This document shows positions 45,306 through 52,496 of a DNA stretch of 52,853 bases, in pieces. The position numbers and the translations under genes were made by a program. The notes below the pieces were generated by a model that was given only the letters and a program-made list of their open reading frames with translations, did not search any database and was not told where the DNA came from. Positions within the stretch are counted from its first letter, which is position 1; each line of letters begins with the position of its first letter. Origin of the DNA: Deltaproteobacteria bacterium. Lineage in GTDB: Bacteria > Desulfobacterota > Syntrophia > Syntrophales > UBA2210. Location of the stretch: the NCBI GenBank assembly GCA_016933215.1, contig JAFGBH010000008.1:1-52853 (forward strand), given 5' to 3'.

Positions 45306-45512
45306 GCAATATAAAAACTGAGAGGCACATACTTTCCACCCCTCTCAGATTCACGGGGGGGTCGGCGGATGGAAAGGAGGGAACCGAAAACCATCCGCCG
45401 ACTTGTATAAATCAAGAGAGACTGACTAATCTCTCAATCTCCCAGATTTAATCGTTCTGTGCTGGTGGGTGGAAAGGAGGGAACTTTCAAAAAACCACCC
45501 ACCAACCAACAG
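45262..45512 (-). ncRNA. Candidate regulatory RNA: tandem hairpins with anti-Shine-Dalgarno loops
   Basis: On the minus strand, in order: hairpin D, TGGTGGGTGG/CCACCCACCA (arms 45504-45495 and 45472-45463, 22-nt loop); a 6-bp GAGAGA/TCTCTC hairpin; hairpin C, GTCGGCGGATGG/CCATCCGCCGAC (45402-45391 and 45372-45361, 18-nt loop); hairpin B, CTGAGAGG/CCTCTCAG (45348-45341 and 45325-45318, 15-nt loop); then the terminator hairpin. D and C have unrelated stems yet share the loop core GTTCCCTCCTTT, running into the stem as CC. CCTCCTTTC within it equals the anti-Shine-Dalgarno of the common bacterial 16S 3' end. Hairpin B exposes GGTGGAAAG, complementary to CTTTCCACC of hairpin D, so the elements can pair with each other. 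Stem co-variation with loop conservation inside one molecule supports function. Position suggests it is the 3' part of the small-ORF transcript. Confidence 0.65.
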
Positions 45513-45731
45513 TTACTGCTCTAAATCCAAATCAGAGAGAAAAAAATCATTACTCAAGTCTTTCCCCTCATCTCTTTTTTCTTTGGAACCTCGCTTCAGA
45601 TCAACCTTTTCACTACCCTGTTCCGAGAAAAGACTTGCTTCGCTGGTAGCAGTATCAGCATTCGATTTTAAAGGATCTATCTTCGTGCCTTCATGTATCT
45701 CTTTGTCTATAGATTCTATCCTCTTTTTCAT
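45513..45731 (-). CDS. Possible small protein (72 residues) upstream of the hairpin RNA; may be a broken gene
   Basis: The frame starts MKKRIESIDKEIHEGTKIDP and ends DFFLSDLDLEQ. It is highly charged and without cysteine, signal or membrane segment. There is no clear ribosome-binding site before the ATG. The same frame continues upstream for about 21 codons of protein-like sequence (IEPEIYERFYASLL) until a TAA, with no usable start. Another frame just ahead opens at an ATG (45838), which suggests a single frameshift near 45790 may have split a longer ORF of about 108 residues. It lies inside the transcript predicted from the promoter at 45855-45883. Not a recognised family. Confidence 0.4.
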   Translation of the reverse strand: MKKRIESIDKEIHEGTKIDPLKSNADTATSEASLFSEQGSEKVDLKRGSKEKRDEGKDLSNDFFLSDLDLEQ

Positions 45732-45854
45732 AAGAAGTGAGGCATAAAACCTTTCGTAAATTTCTGGTTCAATATGCTTATAAAGAACATCAATTTATTA
45801 AGCAAAATAGATGCCAAACAGCCTCTTTCAGGAAACATCAAATAATTGGTAAAT

Positions 45855-45883
45855 AATATATCAATAATAATAGAGAGTTACAA
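45855..45883 (-). promoter_or_regulatory. Promoter of the small-ORF/hairpin RNA transcript
   Basis: On the minus strand TTGTAA (45883-45878, 4/6) is followed after exactly 17 bp by TATATT (45860-45855, 5/6). The predicted start near 45848 would give a transcript of about 590 nt ending at the terminator at 45262. Confidence 0.55.
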
Positions 45884-46154
45884 GGACCAATTGAGAAGGT
45901 ATTTATTTCGGGGCATAGTAATTTTCATTGAGTGACCATTATGGGGGCAGGATATCGCCTCCATACGTGCGATATCCGCACTTTATAAGCGATATGGCCT
46001 GAAAGCCAAGAATATCACCTAAATCAGGAAGTGTGCTAATCGTGAACATTACGTTTGATAATCGCACAATCGGTACGTATAACACGGGGTTTTTCGTCCG
46101 ATCATCATCGTATTAAATATCCCTGAGGCCTTGTCGCGGGAAATGTGTTAACTG
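45884..46154. other. Non-coding stretch with inverted GCGATAT sites
   Basis: GGATATCGC (45950-45958) and GCGATATCC (45969-45977) are a perfect 9-bp inverted repeat around a 10-nt spacer. A third GCGATAT follows at 45989-45995. They lie about 70-115 bp upstream of the predicted transcript promoter, the position expected for an activator or other operator site. No gene seen in this stretch. Confidence 0.4.
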
Positions 46155-46228
46155 CTGAACCTCCCCGTAATCCCGTATATGCGGGATTACGGAAAATGTT
46201 ATTTTTTATTCGCTCGCTGTTCAGTTCA
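46155..46228 (+). repeat. Dispersed repeat, short form (copy 6), overlapping a gene end
   Basis: It begins CTGAACCTCCCCG, contains hairpin AATCCCG/CGGGATT and the TTATTTTTTATTCGCTCGCT spacer, then jumps to GTTCAGTTCA. Hairpin 2 is missing. Its last bases encode the final residues and stop codon of the minus-strand sigma-54 activator (AAC TGA). Confidence 0.8.
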
Positions 46229-48305
46229 GTTCGAGCTTTTTAAGCTCGCGGATCAATGCATAGCGAGAGATCCCCAGCTTCTTTGCCGCCGCTGTCTTAT
46301 TCCCCTTGCTCAGTTCAAGGACCTTTGAAAGAACGCGGTTCCTGAATGTATTGGTAACACTGTTTATCAGCACCTTATAATCGACCGGGTAGGCAGAGTC
46401 CAGAGATATAGAATCATCCAGCTGCATGCCGATAGAATTCTTCGGTGTTTCTTCAATAATCTCTGCCGGCAGGTTATCTGGTTTTATGACTCCCCGCACG
46501 TTCTGCATTATCATGACACGTTCAATTATATTTTTGAGTTCGCGCACATTCCCCGGCCAGGAATACTGCTTCAGGATCTCTTCCGATTTTTCAGAGAAGC
46601 CCTTGACTTTCTTGTTAAACTTATTATTGAACTCTTCTATGTAATGGTAGGCAAGTATTATAGCATCCTCTCCCCTCTCCCTGAGCGGGGGTATGCTGAT
46701 GGGAACGACACTTATTCTGTAGAACAGATCCTCCCGAAAGGCTCCCTCAGCCACCATGCGGCTAAGGTCCCTGTTCGTCGAGAATATAAAACGCACATTT
46801 ATGGGAATGTTATCGGTACCACCCAGTCTCCGGATATATCCGTCTTCCAGCATTCGAAGGAACTTCGCCTGAATGGAGAGATTCATTTCGCCAATCTCAT
46901 CCAGGAGTATTGTCCCGCCGCTTGCATATTCGAGAAGACCGAGTTTCCTCTTTCTCGCATCCGTGAAGGCACCCGCCTCATAACCGAAGAGTTCGCTTTC
47001 GAGAAGTGTCCCCGGTATGGCCGCACAGTTTACATCGACAAAATGCTTTGATTTTCTGTTGCTCTGCCTGTGGATTGCCCTAGCAATCAGCTCCTTTCCT
47101 GTGCCGCTTTCACCCTGGACCAGTATGCTCGTATCATGTCCCGCAACCTCCCTGATAATGCGAAATATTTCCTTCATCTTTGCTGAATGGCCCACAATGT
47201 CATGGAAACCCAGAATCTTGTCCTCCCTCTCCTTGAGTGTCTCCACTTCCGTTTTCAGGGACTTTGCCTCCAGGGAAAGCATGGAATGCATAATGGCGCT
47301 GTCGTAGGATGCTGCCGCATTTATCACAAGGATATCGAGAATATTCTTCTGATCCCGTGTAAAGGCGACCCCCTTTTTACCGAGACAGAGAACACCCTTA
47401 AACTTGTCCCTGATCTTGAGAGGAATGGCTATTTCAATGGGGTAGTCATCAAATACTGGCATTACCTTATTGTTCTGCACAGCGTCTCTCACGACGATTG
47501 TATCTTTTTCAAAGGCCTTTTCTATAATGCTCCCCTTCATCTTTGAGGAATACTTGTTTTCCTCATCAACAAAAGTCTCTCTCCCGTCACTGATGAGGAA
47601 TTTGTCCTTCTCGGTGTCGATAAAATAGAGGAGCGCTCTTTCTGCCTTTCCTATCTTCAGTGAACTGTCTATGACAATCTCATGCATCCTGTCCAGTGTA
47701 TCGCAGGTATTGAGCTGGGAACCCGCCTCCTGCAACCGTAAGAGCATCTTTATCTTGTCTCTATTATCCTCAAAGAGCCCTGCGCTGTGGATAACTACGC
47801 TTATCTGATTGGCAAAGGTAAGAAGGATGTTGATAGCCTCCGGTGAAAACTTACTTTTTTCCCTTGACCAGAGTGAGATCATACCGGCGGCCTCGTCTTC
47901 TACCTGAAGAGCCGCATAAAAAGTCGATCCCCGCTTGTACATCTTTGATATCTTCCTGTCCGTTTCCGTTACCCTGGGATCCTTCTCCGAATCCTCAAGG
48001 ACTAAATAGTGTCCGTCCTTCACGACTTTTGTTTCAAAACAATCATGTTTCTTCAGATTCAGGTGTGATGAAAAGGCCCTTTTTACCTCCTCCGGGCTGT
48101 AATTTTTGACGACCTTTGTGACCAGATTCTCTTTTTCATCATCGAGAAGGCATATTATTCCCCGGTCGAACCCCATCGTTTCCACGACTTCATCGAGGAT
48201 ATTCTGGAGGATGTCGTCAACGCTGAGAGGTGCTGTAATAAGGGTACTGATACGGAAGAAACTCTCGAGAAGCCGCTCCGCGGCATATATAGAAGTGAAA
48301 CCCAT
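46221..48305 (-). CDS. GAF-domain sigma-54-dependent transcriptional activator
   Basis: The 694-residue protein has two GAF-type sensor domains (about 20-175 and 195-335), a short coiled coil (about 345-365) and an AAA+ domain (about 366-600). Walker A is GESGTGKE (398-405) and Walker B GGTILLDEIG (463-472). The sigma-54 loop reads GAFTDA (445-450) instead of GAFTGA, so the last Gly is Asp. A Fis-type helix-turn-helix ends the protein (KTAAAKKLGISRYALIREL). There is no receiver domain, so activity is probably controlled by a ligand or redox state at the GAF domains. It is FhlA/NorR-like in layout. It stands alone; the targets are unknown. The stop codon lies inside the dispersed repeat. Confidence 0.93.
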   Translation of the reverse strand: MGFTSIYAAERLLESFFRISTLITAPLSVDDILQNILDEVVETMGFDRGIICLLDDEKENLVTKVVKNYSPEEVKRAFSSHLNLKKHDCFETKVVKDGHYLVLEDSEKDPRVTETDRKISKMYKRGSTFYAALQVEDEAAGMISLWSREKSKFSPEAINILLTFANQISVVIHSAGLFEDNRDKIKMLLRLQEAGSQLNTCDTLDRMHEIVIDSSLKIGKAERALLYFIDTEKDKFLISDGRETFVDEENKYSSKMKGSIIEKAFEKDTIVVRDAVQNNKVMPVFDDYPIEIAIPLKIRDKFKGVLCLGKKGVAFTRDQKNILDILVINAAASYDSAIMHSMLSLEAKSLKTEVETLKEREDKILGFHDIVGHSAKMKEIFRIIREVAGHDTSILVQGESGTGKELIARAIHRQSNRKSKHFVDVNCAAIPGTLLESELFGYEAGAFTDARKRKLGLLEYASGGTILLDEIGEMNLSIQAKFLRMLEDGYIRRLGGTDNIPINVRFIFSTNRDLSRMVAEGAFREDLFYRISVVPISIPPLRERGEDAIILAYHYIEEFNNKFNKKVKGFSEKSEEILKQYSWPGNVRELKNIIERVMIMQNVRGVIKPDNLPAEIIEETPKNSIGMQLDDSISLDSAYPVDYKVLINSVTNTFRNRVLSKVLELSKGNKTAAAKKLGISRYALIRELKKLELN

Positions 48306-48432
48306 AGATTATTGGTACAACTTTCTTCTTTTAATTAAAGATAAAAAACGATGATCTGTTTTTTGAAGCGGAGCGATAATATATGGAAGTTAACAAAAAA
48401 TCAAGTCGTTCTTTTTCCGCACATCACGATTC

Positions 48433-48540
48433 CTGAAGCTCCCCGCAATCCCATATAAACGGGATTAAGGAAAATCTTATTTTTTAGTCGCTCGCTAACC
48501 CCGCTGCAAGCAACGGGGAATGCGCTCGCTGTTCAGTTCA
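48433..48540 (+). repeat. Dispersed two-hairpin repeat, full copy 7
   Basis: It begins CTGAAGCTCCCCGC, with hairpin AATCCC/GGGATT, the spacer TCTTATTTTTTAGT, and hairpin 2 CCCCGCTGC/GCAACGGGG between GCTCGCT boxes, ending GTTCAGTTCA. It is nearly identical to copy 1 about 38 kb away except in the hairpin 1 loop. It lies between the fusA 3' end and the sigma-54 activator start. Confidence 0.85.
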
Positions 48541-48572
48541 AACACCATTGTGTCTGAAGATTATATCCTTAC

Positions 48573-50606
48573 TTACGATTTATCGTACTTCAGGAATTGC
48601 ATCGAAAATGTGGCCCTCCCCTGAGTGGCAGATCTCAGGTCGGTGGAATAGCCGAACATCTGTTTGAGAGGAACCTTGGCCTTTATCTCACTTATCGGGC
48701 CCTTGGGATTGATTTTTTCTACTTCCCCCCTCCTGGAGTTGATATTGCCGATAACATCCCCCATGAATTCGCTGGGAGTTATTATATCCACCCTCATGAC
48801 GGGTTCGAGAAGTATCGGCTCCGCATCGGAACAACCATCATTAAATGCCGTCGAAGCTGCGATTCTGTAACCCAGTTCCGTCGATTCACCTTCTATGAAG
48901 GAGCCGCCCTTTAGTGTTACCGTTATATCCGTGACGGGATATCCTGATATACAGCCGCTCAAGGCAGCATCAGAAATCCCCTCTTTTATGACAGGATAAA
49001 ACCCTTCGGGGATTGTTCCATCTTCAATATCGTTGATTAATTGTAATCCTGACCCGCGCTCTCCCGGTTCCATGCTCAAAATTACATGACCAAAGTGCTT
49101 TTTATCACCCAGATCCTTTTTAAATACCCGTTCAATCTCAACCTTTTTGCCAATCGTCTCCCGGTAGACAACCTTCGGTTTTCCGACATTTACATTGGTA
49201 TGGAATTCCCGTATAAGTCTGTCGGTGACTATTTCAAGATGAAGCTCCCCCATACCCGATATGATGGTCTGGGCCGTTTCATCTTCATATTTGACCTTCA
49301 ATGTGGGATCCTCATCCACAAGCTTGGCAAGGGCCGTAGCGAGCTTATCCTGATCCTGCGGGGTTTTGGCTTCAATCGCCTGGCTTATGACCGGCTCATA
49401 AAAATCTATCGGTTCCAGCACAATCGGATGAGATTCATCGCAGAGGGTATCTCCCGTTGTCGTATTTTTCAATCCCACCACTGCAATAATATTTCCAGCT
49501 CCCGCCTCGTTGACCCGCTCCCTCTTGTTGGCGTGCATCTTCAGGAGCCTGGAAATCTTCTCCTTTTTCTGACTGCTCGAGTTGTAGACTTCACCGCCCA
49601 CCTTCATCTGACCCGAATATATTCTGACATAGGTGATCTTTCTCCCCTCATCCATCATTATTTTGAAGGCAAGTGCAGAAAGGGGCTCTTTGTTACTGCT
49701 GATACGTTTTTCCCTTTCCTTGTTCTCAGGATTGACTCCCTCAATGGGAGGAACATCCTCGGGAGAGGGGAGGAAATTAACGACTGCGTCGAGTATAGGC
49801 TGTATTCCCACGTTTCGAAGCGCCGTACCGCATAAAACGGGTACAACCTTCAACAGTATGGTGGTCCTTCGTATTGCATCAACAATCTCTTTCTCCTCAA
49901 TATCGTCGCCATCCAGATATTTTTCTGCAATATGGTCATCCGCCTCGGCAAGCGTTTCGATGAGCTTTTCCCTGTATTCTTCAACTCTTTGGCCCCATTC
50001 CGGAGGCACATTGACGAGGTCATATTTCAGCCCAAGGGAATCATCATCCCAGACAATCATCTTCTCAGTTATGAGGTCAATGACCCCCTTAAAGACGTCT
50101 CCTTCCATTACGGGAATCTGGATCAGAAGAGGGACGGAACTGAATCGCTCCCGCATCATCTTCACGGTACCGAAATAATCGGCCCCCACCCTGTCCATCT
50201 TGTTTATAAATGCAATTTTGGGAACCCTGTACTTATCCGCCTGATGCCAGACCGTTTCAGATTGAGGTTCGACTCCGCCAACGGCACAAAACACCACGAG
50301 GACACTGTCCAATACCCTGAGACTTCGCTCAACCTCAATGGTAAAATCCACATGTCCCGGCGTATCAATGATGTGTATCTCTCTGTTTTTCCATTGACAG
50401 GTGGTTACGGCGGAAGTAATGGTAATTCCTCGTTCCTGCTCCTGAGGCATCCAATCCATGACGGCCTCTCCGTCATGAACTTCTCCCATTTTGTAAGTCT
50501 TGCCGGTATAAAAGAGGAGACGTTCCGTCACTGTTGTCTTGCCGGCATCAATATGCGCAACGATTCCGATATTTCTTATTTTCGAGAGTCGTGTCGGTGC
50601 GGCCAT
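48573..50606 (-). CDS. fusA: Elongation factor G
   Basis: The 677-residue translational GTPase has G1 AHIDAGKT (17-24), ERGITIT effector region, G3 DTPGH (81-85) and G4 NKMD. The domain IV region and the terminal QGRATFSM motif are intact. It catalyses tRNA-mRNA translocation. It is not next to rpsL, rpsG or tuf, so it may be a second EF-G outside the str operon; the other copy, if any, is outside the window. Length is slightly below the usual 690-700. A 27-bp gap separates it from the GerMN gene upstream, so the two are probably co-transcribed. Confidence 0.93.
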   Translation of the reverse strand: MAAPTRLSKIRNIGIVAHIDAGKTTVTERLLFYTGKTYKMGEVHDGEAVMDWMPQEQERGITITSAVTTCQWKNREIHIIDTPGHVDFTIEVERSLRVLDSVLVVFCAVGGVEPQSETVWHQADKYRVPKIAFINKMDRVGADYFGTVKMMRERFSSVPLLIQIPVMEGDVFKGVIDLITEKMIVWDDDSLGLKYDLVNVPPEWGQRVEEYREKLIETLAEADDHIAEKYLDGDDIEEKEIVDAIRRTTILLKVVPVLCGTALRNVGIQPILDAVVNFLPSPEDVPPIEGVNPENKEREKRISSNKEPLSALAFKIMMDEGRKITYVRIYSGQMKVGGEVYNSSSQKKEKISRLLKMHANKRERVNEAGAGNIIAVVGLKNTTTGDTLCDESHPIVLEPIDFYEPVISQAIEAKTPQDQDKLATALAKLVDEDPTLKVKYEDETAQTIISGMGELHLEIVTDRLIREFHTNVNVGKPKVVYRETIGKKVEIERVFKKDLGDKKHFGHVILSMEPGERGSGLQLINDIEDGTIPEGFYPVIKEGISDAALSGCISGYPVTDITVTLKGGSFIEGESTELGYRIAASTAFNDGCSDAEPILLEPVMRVDIITPSEFMGDVIGNINSRRGEVEKINPKGPISEIKAKVPLKQMFGYSTDLRSATQGRATFSMQFLKYDKS

Positions 50607-50633
50607 CTGGTTCTTTCCCTCGGGTCAGTCGTT

Positions 50634-51248
50634 CTATTTCGAAGTGCGTACTATCAATTCCATATTGGCGGTAAAGGGATTTCTCGTATCTATATGCCCC
50701 TTTATTGTCTCTATCTCTTTTCCCTCTACCAGAATTTTTACACTTTTAACCTGTGGCATATTGCGTGTAATCGTGTTTGTGAGTGAATAGATCGTCATCA
50801 TTTCACTCGCACTCCCCCCGGGATGAAGGTCAACCAGCGTCCGGTTAAAACTGATAGAGGCCGATCCGTCTTTTATTGTGACATCCTTGACCTTTGTGCC
50901 TTCGGGGAATGTCCCCACCAGCCCTGTAGTTGAACCCCCGATGAGAGTTGTTACCAGTTCCTTTATCTGGTCTTCCATCTTTTTTTCTTTCCATATATAC
51001 CTGTCTTCGGGAACAAGAAATCTCTCGTTGGAGTCGGAAAAGTAAAGTTCCACCTTGTATTTCTCTTTTTTAACCCGTTCGCCCTCACCTGTTGTGGGAG
51101 GATATATGTACTCAAAAAGAGAAATAAATAAAAACACCAGAAATCCCACTCCCACCAGGACGATGAGCGAGAGAATGAACAGTTTCAGGTTCTGTCTTCG
51201 TTTCTTTTCCTTGAGCGCCTTCGCTTTTCTCTGCTTTTTTGTTGCCAT
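50634..51248 (-). CDS. GerMN-domain membrane-anchored protein
   Basis: The 204-residue protein has a strongly basic cytoplasmic start (KKQRKAKALKEKKRRQ), one membrane segment (about 24-46) and an extracytoplasmic GerMN domain (about 65-200) with a VELYFSDSNERFLVPEDR opening, LIGGSTTGLVGTFPEGTKV and SFNRTLVDLHPGGSASE. GerMN domains occur in spore germination and cell-envelope proteins; function here is unknown. It precedes fusA and shares the promoter at 51282-51310. Confidence 0.88.
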   Translation of the reverse strand: MATKKQRKAKALKEKKRRQNLKLFILSLIVLVGVGFLVFLFISLFEYIYPPTTGEGERVKKEKYKVELYFSDSNERFLVPEDRYIWKEKKMEDQIKELVTTLIGGSTTGLVGTFPEGTKVKDVTIKDGSASISFNRTLVDLHPGGSASEMMTIYSLTNTITRNMPQVKSVKILVEGKEIETIKGHIDTRNPFTANMELIVRTSK

Positions 51249-51281
51249 AGTCTCCCTGTCTCCCTGTCAAAAAACTCGCTA

Positions 51282-51310
51282 AATCTATGGTAATTTGAAT
51301 TCACTGTCAA
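51282..51310 (-). promoter_or_regulatory. Sigma-70-type promoter for the GerMN/fusA unit
   Basis: On the minus strand a perfect TTGACA (51310-51305) is followed after 17 bp by TAGATT (51287-51282, 4/6). It lies about 35 bp before the GerMN start codon. Confidence 0.6.
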
Positions 51311-51336
51311 GTTAAGAAAAGCGGGAGGGTCCTTTT

Positions 51337-51373
51337 TTGAAGGTCCTCGCGACACGTTGCGGGGAATCTTCAA
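51337..51373. repeat. Dispersed repeat, hairpin 1 only (copy 8)
   Basis: TTGAAG and CTTCAA frame a hairpin around CACGTTGCGGGG, so only the first half of the repeat is left. It lies in the 309-bp gap between the divergent GerMN and MoxR genes. The rest of the gap is AT-rich with nothing else recognisable. Confidence 0.65.
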
Positions 51374-51557
51374 CCGTTTAGTATGTCAGAAATTATTTTT
51401 TCTGCTTTTCTGACAGAAAATAATTTCGTTACCTCATGAATCTCGTTTATCGGCGGTAAGGAATATTTTTGATTGTATGCACCCGGTATCCAACTCATTA
51501 TTATATTGACCGTCCCGCTCTTCTATTATATTGAACTCCCTCAGAAAGGTTGAGATC

Positions 51558-52496
51558 ATGGAATTCAAGAGCGTATCAGATGTCAAGAACAAACTTGAAA
51601 AAGCGGATTATATAACCTCTAAAGAGATCGCTACCGTGGTGTTCCTCGCAGAGGCAACAAATAAGCCCATCCTCGTGGAAGGACCCGCAGGGGTCGGCAA
51701 GACCGAGCTTGGAAAGGCAGTGGCCAGAAGCCTGAACCGGAAGATGATACGCCTGCAGTGTTATGAGGGACTCGATGAATCGAAGGCACTTTACGAATGG
51801 GAGTACGCCAAGCAGCTCCTCTATACCCAGATGGTAAAGGAAAAAATCAGTGACGTTGTCACCGGTTCCGGGAGCCTCTCTGAGGCTGTTGACAGGATCG
51901 CGGATCAGGAGGATGCCTTTTTTTCCGAGCGTTTTATTCAACCCCGTCCACTGCTCCAGGCCATAGTCTCAGACGATCCCGTGGTACTCTTAATCGATGA
52001 AGTCGATAAATCAGACCCCGAGTTCGAGGCCTTTCTTCTCGAAATTCTGAGCGACTTTCAAATCTCCATACCGGAGCTTGGAACAAAAAAGGCGATAAAG
52101 ATCCCCTTTGTTATCCTTACCTCAAACAACTATAGAGATATGAGCGACGCCCTGAAACGAAGGTGTGTTCACGTCTACATCGACTATCCCGACCGCGAGA
52201 TCGAAATGAGGATCGTCTCATTAAAGACACCGGGGATACAGGAGCGGCTTTTAGAAAATATCGTGGATGCGATACGGGATATTCGCAAACTCGATTTAAA
52301 GAAAAAACCCTGCATCTCGGAAACTCTGGACTGGGCGCAATCTCTTATGGCCCTTCAGATAGAAGACCTTTCTTTCGAGGTAATTCTGGCCACCCTTAAT
52401 GTCATCTGCAAGTACAGATCGGATTCCGACAAGGTGAGAGATTACCTGGAGAAAAACCATACGTCAGGCAATGCAGCATGGTCAATCTCATCCTGA
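51558..52496 (+). CDS. MoxR-family AAA+ ATPase (CoxD-like)
   Basis: With the ATG at 51558 (AAAGGTTGAGATC upstream) the protein has 312 residues; an in-frame ATG at 51531 has no good site. Walker A GPAGVGKT is at 42-49 and Walker B LLIDEVD at 144-150, with a SNNYRDMSDALKRRC sensor/arginine-finger region. It resembles CoxD, the MoxR ATPase that matures CO dehydrogenase in carboxydotrophs. MoxR ATPases usually work with a VWA protein, and the next gene overlaps it by 19 bp and encodes one. No cox structural genes lie in the window, so the client is unknown. Confidence 0.9.
   Translation: MEFKSVSDVKNKLEKADYITSKEIATVVFLAEATNKPILVEGPAGVGKTELGKAVARSLNRKMIRLQCYEGLDESKALYEWEYAKQLLYTQMVKEKISDVVTGSGSLSEAVDRIADQEDAFFSERFIQPRPLLQAIVSDDPVVLLIDEVDKSDPEFEAFLLEILSDFQISIPELGTKKAIKIPFVILTSNNYRDMSDALKRRCVHVYIDYPDREIEMRIVSLKTPGIQERLLENIVDAIRDIRKLDLKKKPCISETLDWAQSLMALQIEDLSFEVILATLNVICKYRSDSDKVRDYLEKNHTSGNAAWSISS

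Noticed and set aside
45318-45504. CsrA-sequestering RNA on the plus strand (loops show GGA motifs)
   Set aside because: The plus strand lacks a terminator here, and the T-run after hairpin A exists only on the minus strand. The minus reading with anti-SD loops is favoured, though not proven.
45469-45747. Plus-strand 92-codon frame over the hairpin region with an apparent AGGAGG site
   Set aside because: The AGGAGG lies in the hairpin loop downstream of the start, the translation is low-complexity, and the terminator shows transcription from the minus strand.
10437-48540. Dispersed repeats as insertion sequences
   Set aside because: They are about 110 bp, with no transposase frame and no target duplication visible, so REP/MITE-like is the better description.
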